DNA of 15,552 nt from Hyphochytrium catenoides (GCA_900088475.1 FLMG01000480.1:1-15552); one strand, 5' to 3'; shown: positions 1-15,552, counted from the first letter of the stretch. Numbers and translations are program-made. Notes: generated by a model from the sequence alone, not told the origin.

Positions 1-240
1 GAGAGAGAGAGAGAGAGTGTGGCTACATAGCTTCAACCCTCCCGTTCATGTTACCTATTGGTCCATTGCCCTATCTTCGCTCTCCCGCTGGGGACCTGCG
101 GCGCTGTCTCTGAATCTCAAGAAAGCATAAGGGAGAAGGCGTCTGCTGCTCTTGCCCTCTCTCTCTCCCTGAGAGGCATCAGCAGGAACAAACAGAGAAC
201 CTAGAGCTTGGTGAGCAAGAGGAGAGAGAGAGAGAGAGTC
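1..240 (+). other. 5' flank/leader of the SR140 gene with GA microsatellites
   Basis: No gene is supported here. The window opens with a (GA)n run at 1-17 and a second GA run lies at about 219-238, directly before the SR140 start codon. The reading frame of SR140 stays open upstream to a GTG at 208, but the first ATG in frame is at 241, so this stretch is probably promoter and 5' untranslated leader. No TATA box or initiator was recognised. The open frame on the opposite strand (55-384) resembles no known family and is taken as a shadow. Confidence 0.5.
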
Positions 241-7125
<6,885 letters not shown>

Positions 7126-7450
7126 GCGCAGAGAAGAAAAGGGAAGCTGTTGAGGGACGTTGTGGGCCCGACAAGCACATCAGACTCTTTCTATTCTCTT
7201 TCCGCATCTAGTCTATTCTGCTGCCGCCCCTCCCCTCGTCCAGGACGTCAGCGATCTGTCTCTCAATAGGTGGTCATCTTTCACTGCTCTTCCCTTCATA
7301 AGCTCTGGCTATAACGATTACCGACGTCCTCTGTCTCTTAACTTAATCTAGTACGTCCCTGTGTATCTTTCTGTCTTTGTCTCTGTCTCCTATCTTCTCA
7401 AAACCCCATACACTCTCTCTTCCTCTCTCTCCTCTCTCTTCCTCGCTCTT

Positions 7451-7451
7451 C

Positions 7452-7492
<41 letters not shown>
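7451..7492 (+). repeat. (CT)n microsatellite downstream of SR140
   Basis: Near-perfect CT repeat in the pyrimidine-rich flank between convergent genes. Confidence 0.9.
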
Positions 7493-7493
<1 letters not shown>

Positions 7494-7676
7494 GAGCTCA
7501 CATATGACTATTCTCTCTCTCCTATCTCTCTCTTTTGTTCTCTCTCTCCCTCTCCCTCTTACATACACGTACAGTTACTCAATCTCTAATCCTCTCCTTT
7601 CTTCTACGTTGATGCATTAAGTTCGCTTACCTTCCGTGGGAAAGGTTGGACGGCTTGAGTCAATCATTAAGATACT

Positions 7677-7736
7677 GGGAAGGGAACATAAATGAGATTA
7701 GCTTACTAGGGAAGGAAGTATATATGAGATTAGCTT
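7677..7736 (+). repeat. Tandem duplication, 28-nt unit with 32-nt period
   Basis: Two copies, 7677-7704 and 7709-7736, both begin GGGAAGG and end ATGAGATTAGCTT, with a few differences in the middle. The spacer is four bases. No function is evident. Confidence 0.85.
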
Positions 7737-8062
7737 GCGAGCCTGTATGTTCAGCCCTTAGGAGCGTGACGGCGAGTCTTTTGTCGTGCGGGATCCCGAC
7801 TCAGACCTTGAAACCATCTGCACGGGAGAGATAGAGCCGGGAAGCCAGGAATAGAGATTGTCTGAGAGCAGAGTAAAAGATAGAGGAGAGAGCCATGAAG
7901 TATGAGAGACAAGAGGAACTTCTACAGTTGCACACATAGGGGGCATTGGTACCCTACGAGGGAAAGCCAAAGAAGGACACAAAGGCCTAGGCTCGAGGGA
8001 ACTGACAAGTGATGGCTATGGACAAAAATAGGGAGAATGCGGAGATCGCCGAGGGGTTGGTC

Positions 8063-8654
8063 CTACCCTATTTCCTCAGCTGTAGTGCCGGGGAAGGCCT
8101 CTGGGTTTCGAGGTTGACTAGCCTTTGCGGAAGCTTTCTCCAGCTTTTTCAGAAGGTCGTCGACTCCGGCTCGCTCTTCTTCTTTCCACTCTTTTGCAGC
8201 CTTTGCAGGGTCATAATGCTCTGGCTTGACTGCGACTGGTGTCACTGAACGGAGCGAAAGAAAGCAAGTGTGAGCATTAGACTAGACGCAAAGGGAAGAG
8301 CGAGGCGGAGTGGAGCGGAGCAAAGGCAGTATCGGAAGATAGCGCGGTGACTGGTAGAGAAGGAGCAAGGGAGGGGATCACAGCAGATTCAAAGAGAGGA
8401 CAGGGCAGCAACAGAAGCAAGCTTACTTCTAAGGACGTTTGGTTGGAAGTTTGACTGAAGGCGAGAGAGAGTCTCCTCTGTCCGTATCTGCTCTCTCCAT
8501 ATCGCATTCGCTGCCACCTAACAAGCAGCAATAGAGTATGAAAGGCAATGATGAGGAAGATTGGCTGCTTTGCCTTCTTCGCTCCCGTCTTTGTCCTTAC
8601 CTCATTCTCGACCTTTCCCTTTGCTTTATTTTGTGACGAAGCTGCGTGCTCCAT
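8063..8654 (-). CDS. Small charged protein of unknown function, three exons, 108 aa
   Basis: Probable spliced gene on the minus strand. Exons in transcript order: 8654-8601, 8517-8427, 8244-8063 (stop TAG at 8063-8065). Donors GTAAGG (8600) and GTAAGC (8426) are strong, the last acceptor follows a good pyrimidine tract ending GTTCAG, and phases 0 and 1 join exactly; a methionine codon is formed across the second junction. The product is hydrophilic with a predicted helical, lysine/glutamate-rich C-terminal half (AKEWKEEER, DDLLKKLEKASAKA) and no clear membrane segment. No family was recognised. The ATG at 8654 is the first within the best frame, but that frame stays open upstream to about 8853, so one or more 5' exons could add an N-terminal extension of basic/hydrophobic character, perhaps a mitochondrial presequence. 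Role unknown. Confidence 0.5.
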
Positions 8655-9811
8655 ATGTAGCTCTCCCTTATAACGGAGACAAAACCAACGCCAGAGCGAT
8701 GGACGTATTGCTTGTGCCACTCGTAGAGAGGAAAGATGAGAGAAGAAGGTGCTGATGCCGGCAACGAGAGGTGTAGAACCCAACGGAGCTCGGGCAGCTG
8801 GGAGGAGGATGCTTGTACGTCTGATGAGAGATAGGACTATGGTACGGGATCTTCCCGCCTAGACTTCCTTCGTTCTCTCTGTCGTTTCTTCTCTATGGCG
8901 GCTTAACTCATCGCTTCTACTTTTGGTAAGCAGAAGGAGAAGAGAACACGGCAAGCGGATTCCATGGTGAAGCGTTTGAATAGTAACAAGTGGCAGGGCC
9001 GGCCAAGAAAGAGGAGAAGACTCGAAAGGTAAGAGAACAGGCGAGGGACAGTCAGGTAAGGAGAAGACAGCCGGCACGAAGAGGAAGAACAGCGTCTATC
9101 GCAGGCCTCAGCATCTCTCTCTTGCTCCAAAGCTAAGAATAGTCCCGGTGCTAAGAGTTCGTTGACATCAGAGGCTTGGACAGCGCTGACGGTGGTTACT
9201 ACGTAGTAGAATCAGTAGTGCACTATCGTGACACTACAGTAGGACGAAACGGTTCTGCCAAGCGTCCTCATGAGGAATCAGACCATGAGGGTTGTTGAAC
9301 AGAAGCATTCTTTTACTGAATAGGACTGGGCCGGAGAGTGGCTACATCCGCAGGACGGACAAGGAGAAGGGCAATCACGGTCAAAGGAAGAAGACATAGA
9401 ACTCCTTGACTTGTTGCTGGGATGACATGCCTGGAGAGGCAAGGGCTTGGTAGCCCTGCTGCCAGTACCATGATTCCGCCAAAGCTGCAGTGGCTCCTCC
9501 TCCTTAATGCTTCGCGTTACCATGCTGAAGACTTGTGTTCGGGACATGGCAGTTCTTAGGGCTCTTATGATGATATCACATTCTCACAACCGATGTCCCC
9601 TACGCTTAGGGGAGGGAGCCAGCAAAACTAGTGGCGACGTCCGGAGAATGCTAGTTGACAAGCACTCGTAAGCGGACGAGGAGAAGAGCAAGAAAGGATG
9701 TATTTAGACGAGGCATCTGCTGCCATTCTCTAACATCTGTCCAGCGCTTTGCTATTATTGGCGACGCCGGTGTTGTCGCGGGCTGTAATAGCTTCACGAG
9801 CTCCGTGCTGA
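8655..9811. other. Unresolved region between two minus-strand genes
   Basis: No gene could be defended. It may hold the promoter, leader and early exons of the small gene at 8063-8654. Candidate pieces on the minus strand are an ATG in good context at about 8966 (MESACRVLFSFCLPK), another ATG at about 9113 followed by RPAIDAVLPLRAGCL, and protein-like stretches at about 9510-9400 (ESWYWQQGYQALA) and 9310-9240 (LLFNNPHGLIPHEDAW). None could be joined with good splice sites and matching phase. The plus strand also has donor-like GTAAGA at about 9029 and GTAAGG at about 9056. Low-complexity tracts are absent. Confidence 0.4.
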
Positions 9812-10930
9812 TTAGTTGGAGTTGGACGCTTCATCGATGTCCGTCTCAGCAGATGTGAGCTGCTCATCGGTCGCCCCGGGCTCCAGAAGAACATACTTGT
9901 AGATGAGATACTCTGCCACGGTGTAGCCCATTATCCACCACAACGTAACCATGATGTCAAGAAGGCTGGGTCGACGTAGATTTGGCACGTAGAGCAGCAC
10001 TAGATAGCCCGGAAAAATGACGGAAAGTGTGTACACGGCACGTTTTGGTTCGGAAAAAGGTGAAGCAGAAGACCCGAACCCAGACATAGGCGTGAAGCAT
10101 GATAACTGTTCCTGCCAGCAACTCCCTGCCCTCGGGCTTCACCCACAGGTTTGGGGCGTAGTAGCAGTGGAGAACGGTGAAAGCAATATAGCTGGGCCGC
10201 ATCAATCGTCTTGCCTCATACAGGGGTGGCGTAAGATACAGCGGCGTGGGACCAGGCACAAACAAAGCGCCACTAGTAATCACTGTCCATACAGCTACCT
10301 TGCTCATGGTGAAGAAAGCGACAAATCCAGCACTGATCTCCGTCGTTCCATATATTATTAGAAGGAGGCTTAGCATGACTCAGTTGATGAGCTTTAGTTC
10401 TGCACTTTGTCCGGACCAGATGGCTGTTCGGATACTTCTTGCTTGCTGCCGTGAACATCCTCATTATCCAAACAGCGTAATCTGCAATATACCAGAGCAG
10501 CAGGAACCTGTGAGGGGCCAAGTCACTTTGGAGACCAGGGTCGAATGATAAATGGCAAGGGCGAAGGTTACTTGGCAGCAGCTCTTGCAGGCTGGTTGTT
10601 ATAGGGCCTCAGAGAAGCAGTAAATGATCAGAGTTGCCACGGACTCTGACTGCAGTGCAAATTCAACATCTAAGGTGAGAATGAGGCTGCAGTCGGCCTC
10701 TACCATTGGATTGTGCCGATGAAGAAGGAGTCTACATAGTGGAACTAGTACGGCCCACACTGGCTGTAAGGTGTAAGTGGAGAAGCTTCTAAACGTAACA
10801 TGTAGGACGAATCTACTCTGTCATCAGGAAAAATCGGGAGACAGAGAAGGGAATGCTAAGGTTTCTTTGCCATTACTAGGGTGTCAGCGATAATGCTAGG
10901 CAGGAAGTAGACTAGAGAGCCAGCTCCGTG
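9812..10930 (-). CDS. Multi-pass membrane protein of unknown family, 3' part, partial
   Basis: Minus-strand gene, stop TAA at 9812-9814. Best exon model: 10930-10877, 10763-10651, 10507-10436, 10368-10042, 9965-9812, with phases joining. The acceptors at 10764-10770 (CCTTACAG) and 10508-10516 (CCCCTCACAG) are good; donors at 10650 (GTCAGA), 10435 (GTATCC) and 10041 (GTGCCG) are weak. The product is very hydrophobic with about six to eight membrane segments, for example FLLLWYIADYAVWIM, LLIIYGTTEISAGFVAFF, PSYIAFTVLHCYYAPN, TVIMLHAYVWVRVFCF and IMVTLWWIMGYTVAEYLIY, then a short acidic tail (TDEQLTSAETDIDEA). The 5' end was not found. At the last junction a third frame (10087-9966) is also open and hydrophobic (AVYTLSVIFPGYLVLLYV), so the true structure there may be a one-base frame change instead of an intron. 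No family was recognised; a transporter or lipid enzyme is possible. Confidence 0.5.
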
Positions 10931-11573
10931 CTAGGCACTCCAGAGACCAACCACGTCACCGAATATACAATTAAGCAACGTCACTGGGGCTGTTTATGCT
11001 CGATTCTGAGCAGTCGATAACAAAGAAAGGTCACTAATCGTCGAGACTCCAAAGGTAAGGACTGCTATACTCTGACAACAGCAACTTGTTCCTCGCTGCA
11101 ACAACAATTGAGAGACCACAATGGGCACAGAAGCTCAGAGGTTAGACCCCTCTGCAACCAACACTTCCAACTACGCTTCTCCTGTCGTCACCCTCGTCCA
11201 CGAGTGATTCGAGTGTGCGAGAACTCTGTGTATGGCGCAAGGACAGGAAGATGACCGACAAAATCTCAAACAGCTACTACGGTGGCTGGCTCAGTCCATC
11301 TTACTACGAGCGCTGTCTAGCTTCTTAGAAGTTCTATGTCATTAGTCTGGGAAGCTATGGGACACACAGCCGGAGGGGCTTTGGTCCTCATGAAGGAACA
11401 TACCAGCCTGTGAGGTTCGCCGCCCTTGCCGGTGCCTTTGATGCTTCGATGGCGGATCGATGAAGGATGAAGAGTAGTGCACTTGATGGTCCATCCCTGT
11501 CTTCCAATCGCTGTACTGTAACGGTTTCTGTGAGTAATAATAAGTAATCAGAGATGCTTGTTCTCAGCGCTAG

Positions 11574-11589
11574 TCCAGGGGGAGCTCAG
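11574..11589 (+). repeat. 16-nt dispersed repeat, copy 1
   Basis: TCCAGGGGGAGCTCAG occurs here and again at 15350-15365 in the same orientation, in both cases outside the recognised genes. Flanks do not align by eye. Confidence 0.7.
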
Positions 11590-11690
11590 AAATACCAACA
11601 CCCACCTCTGGGGGAGGACTGAAGGAGATGGGACAGATCGACTTTTGGGTTTTTGATTTTTTGTTCCCCTTCCGTCTGTCTGTTGATGAA

Positions 11691-11730
11691 GCTCTATGAA
11701 GCTCTTTGGAGCTCTGTGGAGCTCTGAGGG
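11691..11730 (+). repeat. Decamer tandem repeat, four units
   Basis: Four 10-nt units each starting GCTCT (GCTCTATGAA, GCTCTTTGGA, GCTCTGTGGA, GCTCTGAGGG). Lies about 180 nt upstream of the PITH-gene start codon. Function unknown. Confidence 0.85.
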
Positions 11731-11907
11731 ATGATGAAGCCCGAGCGCCGTCTGGGATGTTTGAGGACAGACGTCGTGTACTCGCTGAGCTGATCAGAAC
11801 CACCTTCTATTAGCTAGGACTCGTGAAGTGCGGCCGCTGCGTTAATCTTTCTTCTTCTTTATCTCATCGGCGCTGTGCGGAAGTAGCTATCTCTGCTCAG
11901 GTGGATC

Positions 11908-13202
11908 ATGGCAGAGCCTAAGCAGTTCGAAAATCTTAACGCGAAGATCTCCATGGCCGAAGTCTATTGCTTGAAGTGAGTTGAGCACAGAAATCAACCA
12001 CCTGCTACGGTCTACCCTGGTGTACCGCTTGGATGCTTTGTTCATTTCTTGTCCTTGTATGCCATATCATTCTCCAGACTTCGACTCCATGACCGACTGA
12101 CTCTCCTCTTATCAGTGAAGACTCCAAGCATACGCATAAAAACTTGTTCATGGGAGATGAGACACTATGTTTGAAGTCCGACGCTGATGGTAAGCGAACA
12201 ACTATGTTAGATTATGAATGAAGAGGTGGGGTGGATGGGAGGTTTAGAGCGGAGTGAAGTCGTGAGTCTGCAATCGAGAGAGACTTTAGCGAGCAAGGAG
12301 AAGAAGGCAGAACCGGTTAGACAGAGAAAGAAGAGAATTAGAAGGGACACCACATAAAAGCGAGAAGGAGGCAAAGCAAGAGAGGAGAGAGAATAGAAGC
12401 TAAACAGAATAGGTGGAGGGAGAGAGATTAGCGAATAAGGACTGAAATTATAAAGACAGAGATGACATGCACTAGCTAGACTTACTCGAGCGTTATAGAG
12501 CAGTTATTGCTGGATATTCCCTTCCAAGAGAAGATCAAGCTTCACTCTTTTAGCATCGTAGCTCCCAATGACGGTACGAAAATATAGTGTGCCCAGATCC
12601 TAACCTTACTATGTATCGCCTTCCGCACTCCGTGTTGGACTTGGACCTCTTGGTTAAAGTGTCTCTGTGTGCCTTGCTTCTGTCCTTCTCACGCCTCTCG
12701 CACGTCTTCTCAGAGACCGCACCTAAGACAGTGAAGATCTTTGTAAATAACAATAGTATGGGATTCTCGGATGTCGAGAGCACCACTCCTACCCAGGTCT
12801 TCACCTTTGAGAAGGGTGAGCTCAAGAAAGACAAGAAGTTCCCTGTCAAATTCGTCAAGTTCCAGAACGTTGATAACCTCACGGTACGTGACAATATGTC
12901 AAGCGTAAAGGCGAGCCCTGGAGTTCGAAAAGGGCGGCGGACAGACACAACAGAGCGAAATGAACACGTCAAAACGTAGCGGCTGAAAGATAACAATGAA
13001 CTCCCCGAGGAGAGCGGAAGGAGATCGTACATCTAACCATAGTGACCTAACTTCAAAGCGTTTGCTCTTCTAGATATTTATTGAGGAGAATCATGGGGGC
13101 GATGTGACAGTTCTTTCTGGCCTTTACTTCTATGGATCGTCAATCGCAGGGACCAACGTAGCTGACATTAAGAAGGTGCCGGATGGTAAGTGGAACGTGT
13201 GA
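11908..13202 (+). CDS. Stand-alone PITH-domain protein (PITHD1/TXNL1 C-terminal type)
   Basis: Exons 11908-11975, 12116-12189, 12499-12573, 12714-12883 and 13074 onward; all junctions are GT-AG and phases join. The PITH domain is the module found at the C terminus of thioredoxin-like TXNL1, where it binds the 26S proteasome, and alone in PITHD1 and in a roughly 175-aa plant protein. It fills nearly the whole product (about residues 10-160): conserved blocks are CLNEDSKH near the start, EQLLLDIPFQEKIKLHSFSIVAP, TVKIFVNN, PVKFVKFQNVDNLTIFIEEN and LYFYGSSIAGTNVADIKK. There is no thioredoxin fold or CxxC motif, so a redox role is not expected; a proteasome link is inferred from the family only. 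Reading through exon 5 ends at TGA 13200-13202 (171 aa). A consensus donor, GTAAGT at 13186, suggests a further short exon; candidates are 13370-13374 and 13825-13904. Start: ATG at 11908, no better upstream ATG seen. Confidence 0.9.
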
Positions 13203-13896
13203 GAAATATTCTGTAGCGAATAAGAAAGTAAAGAGAAAGATGAGAGAAAGGGCACGGACAAGTGATCAAGATTTCAAGTCCGAGTGGAGCTAGAACTCTG
13301 TTAGATTACGAAGGCAGCAAAAAGAAAATCAGCAGTTGTTCTGACAGTCACCATGATTATCTCCGGCAGAGTAACAAGAAGACAGTCCATTGAGCGATAG
13401 GACAACAAGACTGAGGGACAGCGCAACTCCAGTTGCTCTCCAGAACATCAGAAGATCGACTTTAACAGACTCAACATTGACAATAATAAATATTTGGGAA
13501 TGTCAGAAGGGCGTTCACTCTTCCACGTCGACAGATGATCGCGCTCGATCGCTCCTGTGCAACGTGAGAGAAAAGGAAGGTTATTGGAGATCAAAGGACT
13601 ATCTGGCCTTCTCTCCCTGCGGCTCTCTCCTTCTTCTCTCCAGGCCAATTGCTCTGGCCGTACTCTATATATATACATTTTTCAACGTCATGAGATCTAC
13701 GATCAACCATCCTTACAGCTCTCTGTCTCTCTGGACGCTCACATCCTTTGTTCCAATTAAGCTCTCTCTAGCTCTCTTCAGTCGCTTATCTCTCCTACCT
13801 GTTCAGCGGTACTGTCTCTTCCAGGACCTCCTTGTCTGAGTATGCACGGACCCTGCATGGCAAGATACGCAAACCCCGTCAGCACCTGTTCACCTT
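13203..13896. other. Convergent intergenic region, possibly the last PITH intron
   Basis: No separate gene is supported. The left part is purine-rich (about 13203-13330) and the right part pyrimidine-rich (about 13600-13824), the same polarity as the introns of this locus. Good acceptor-like sites end at 13643 (CTTCTCTCCAG) and 13824 (GTCTCTTCCAG). This favours the region being a final intron of the PITH gene, with its terminal exon reaching into the 3' end of the transporter gene on the other strand. The open frames seen here are otherwise unremarkable. Confidence 0.5.
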
Positions 13897-15078
13897 TTAG
13901 ATGACCCCCTGGCTGGTATCTATATACCTTTTCTTTTCCGATAACGTGCCTCCTCGAGGCTGGCCGTCTCCCGCGACCATCATGAGGTCAGAATGTCTCT
14001 TTGGAAGTATCTCAGGCCGGGAAGTGTAGGGATATTTCACATAGATGTAGATAGAGAGACAAACAAGCCCGATAGCGACAAACGAAGAGGGTGATAGAGA
14101 GATCCCAAGCGTAAAGTACTCTGCAACGGCGGAGATAATGATCCCTGCCACCACGGCAAAGCCTTTCCTTACACTTCCGCAGTGTTTAGTGACCTGCGCC
14201 ACTAAGATCCCTCCCAACGCCTGTAGTAAGACAGGGATGAACGTCACCCAAACGTCCAAGAGAGAGAAAGGCAAGAAGGAAGAAGAGGATTCTGCTTCTA
14301 GGCCGCGTTCCTTTGCCCTTGAGAGCTGGTTCATTACTATCCCACCTGTGATGAAAGGCAAGCCATAGATTCCTAGCTCAATTGTAAGAAGATAGGGGTC
14401 ACGCTTGGCTGCCTGCATTCCTCTCTGTACTACCGCAGCCGCTAGACCGCTCAGACCGGCGGCGGCAATAGCTGCGATGGTCCCAACCGTCATGTCAAAG
14501 CCCTGATCCTTGTTTTCCGAAGACTTCTTGCCATCGCTGCTCTTAGAATATGACAGAAGTACGGCACCCACGAGGAGGATGACCAGCGAGACACACTGCA
14601 TAACAGACTGTTTTTGGCCTAAGACGAGGTAGACGGCCAGCGTTGTGGCAAGAATCTTTGTCTGATTGAGGACGATGTAGGTGGTTGAGTCTATTTTGGA
14701 AACTGCTAACTGATTCGCATAGTTCTGCACTATGTAGATAAGTGCCGGTAGTAGGGCAAACTTAACACTGTCCGACAGTCTCCAGTTGGTAATGATGCTG
14801 CGGACGTGTCCGTTGGACCATATCGCGACTACACAGATGACGATTTTTGCCAGTTCCACAAGCAGCACCCGAAGCGGGATATTTGCGCTGGTTGGACCCC
14901 CATAGACACGCCACAGAAGAGGCGAAAGACCTGTCTGGACACTTAGTCCAAGAAGAAGGAGAAGCCCTAGGCCGTGAAGAGAAAGCGTCAATAAGAAGAA
15001 GCACTATTTGGGCGCGGACAATGCTCTCAAAAGCAGAGTTCGTGTACCTGTGACGGTGAGATCCACATCTTTCGTCAT
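13897..15078 (-). CDS. Nucleotide-sugar transporter, SLC35A/UDP-galactose-CMP-sialate type
   Basis: Carries a nucleotide sugar into the Golgi or ER in exchange for the nucleoside monophosphate; the sugar cannot be told from sequence. Two exons: 15078-15048 (MTKDVDLTVT plus one base) and 14966-13897, joined in phase 1 across an 81-nt intron whose acceptor follows a CT-rich tract. The downstream frame has no ATG before a stop, so this first exon is needed. The 366-aa product has the length and about ten membrane segments of the family. Family blocks: LVELAKIVICV (46-56), the long signature QNYANQLAVSKIDSTTYIVLNQTKIL (91-116, split as QNYANQL, SKIDSTTYIVL, QTKILATTL), LGQKQSVMQCVSL, LLQALGGILVAQVTK, KGFAVVAGIIISAVAEYF and SIYIYVKYP. 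A position usually FEK (GVYFEK) reads VQR here. A hydrophilic tail of about 45 residues follows the last segment. Unlike SR140, introns are nearly absent. Convergent with the PITH gene. Confidence 0.93.
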
Positions 15079-15525
15079 CTTCTGCCGCTCATGTAGGAAA
15101 GCCACAGCCTCGCCACGTTACTGATCTTGGCCACTTGGACTGGACTAAGCAGAGTTCATAGTCCAGCTTTACAAAGATAAAGTCCTGCTGATGGATCCCA
15201 TACGGCAGAGTGCCCCGGACAAGGTCAAGAGATTGTCTGGAAAAAGCTCAAGCTGCAGATGCGAGACAGAAACAGAGATGAAAAGACCTGCCGATGACGG
15301 ACCAAAAAAAATCTCAAAAAACTATTTGGGGACTGTTGAAGCCTTTCAATCCAGGGGGAGCTCAGGAAACTGTAAAAAGCCACGCAACTCCAACTCCAAG
15401 AGCTTCTGCCGCATTTACCTCGTAAATTAGCAATTCAAGATCGTACTTTTACAACTCAGGCGATTGAAACGGTCTTCCTAGCAGACAGGTTGACGCTTCG
15501 CTTCAGCCATCGTCCCAGTCTTCCG
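15079..15525. other. Upstream flank of the transporter gene; nothing certain
   Basis: Presumed promoter and leader of the minus-strand transporter gene. A plus-strand ATG frame at 15191-15430 (79 codons) is lysine/serine-rich and resembles no family; it is not called as a gene. The second copy of the 16-nt repeat lies at 15350-15365. Confidence 0.4.
15350..15365 (+). repeat. 16-nt dispersed repeat, copy 2
   Basis: Same 16 bases as at 11574-11589, same orientation. Confidence 0.7.
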
Positions 15526-15552
15526 CTCTCTCTCTCACTCTCTCTCTCTCTC
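15526..15552 (+). repeat. (CT)n tract at the window edge
   Basis: CT repeat running off the end of the window, with one CACT interruption. It is complementary to the (GA)n run at 1-17, though this may only reflect how common such tracts are here. Confidence 0.9.

Larger units (their letters stand above)
7126..8062. other. Intergenic region: CT-rich SR140 3' flank and a small tandem repeat
   Basis: No gene is supported. After the SR140 stop the sequence becomes pyrimidine-rich on the plus strand (about 7360-7600), including a (CT)n run at 7451-7492. Open frames there are low-complexity S/L strings from the repeats. A 32-nt-period duplication lies at 7677-7736. The SR140 gene and the next gene (minus strand) converge here, so both 3' untranslated regions probably lie in this stretch. 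No clear AATAAA signal was recognised. Confidence 0.5.
10931..11907. other. Region without a certain gene; probable divergent promoter area
   Basis: The 5' exons of the minus-strand membrane-protein gene should lie in the left part; a hydrophobic stretch at 11040-10935 on the minus strand (LLNCIFGDVVGLW) is interrupted by stops and could not be spliced. On the plus strand an ATG in good context at 11121 begins a 28-codon frame, and protein-like segments follow to about 11456, again with stops. The right part (11460-11907) should hold the promoter and leader of the PITH gene. It contains a 10-nt tandem repeat at 11691-11730 and a 16-nt sequence repeated near 15350. Confidence 0.4.

Noticed and set aside
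8277-8783. Continuous 168-codon minus-strand frame
   Set aside because: It has no ATG start, and strong donors and acceptors inside it (8600/8518, 8426/8245) give a better product in phase with the downstream exon.
11570-11803. 77-codon minus-strand serine-rich frame
   Set aside because: Begins with GTG, overlaps the decamer repeat, and resembles no known protein.
15191-15430. 79-codon plus-strand frame starting with ATG
   Set aside because: Unremarkable composition, no family resemblance, and no splice or context support; lies in the presumed transporter promoter.

Overview
The window is a piece of an intron-rich nuclear genome from a eukaryote, probably a microbial one (protist or alga). 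Conserved proteins are recoverable only by splicing many short exons at GT-AG sites. Introns and flanks are full of (GA)n and (CT)n tracts. The taxon cannot be fixed from the sequence; CT-rich introns occur in coccidian and chromerid alveolates and in several algae, but nothing here is decisive.

Layout: (1) 241-7125, plus strand: a complete 16-exon gene for the U2 snRNP-associated splicing factor SR140/U2SURP (plant RRC1), 876 aa after splicing. (2) 7126-8062: no gene seen; CT-rich flank and a small tandem repeat. (3) 8063-8654, minus: a probable three-exon gene for a 108-aa charged protein of unknown function. (4) 8655-9811: unresolved. (5) 9812-10930, minus: 3' part of a gene for an unrecognised multi-pass membrane protein; its 5' end and one exon junction are unresolved. 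(6) 10931-11907: no certain gene. (7) 11908-about 13202, plus: a stand-alone PITH-domain protein in five or six exons. (8) 13897-15078, minus: a nucleotide-sugar transporter (SLC35A/NST family), convergent with the PITH gene. (9) 15079-15552: flank ending in a (CT)n tract.

The genes are unrelated housekeeping-type genes, as expected for a eukaryotic locus; there is no operon or defence island. The points most worth a second look are the SR140 domain order (RS domain internal, between the SURP and CID domains, with no cwf21 segment after the DGEPL repeats), the polarity of the introns (purine-rich 5' part, pyrimidine-rich 3' part, mutually complementary GA/CT tracts), a stop-free multiple-of-three intron in SR140, and the frame switch in the membrane-protein gene. 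All splice sites were assigned by eye from GT/AG context, reading phase and remembered family alignments; no transcript data or search was available.
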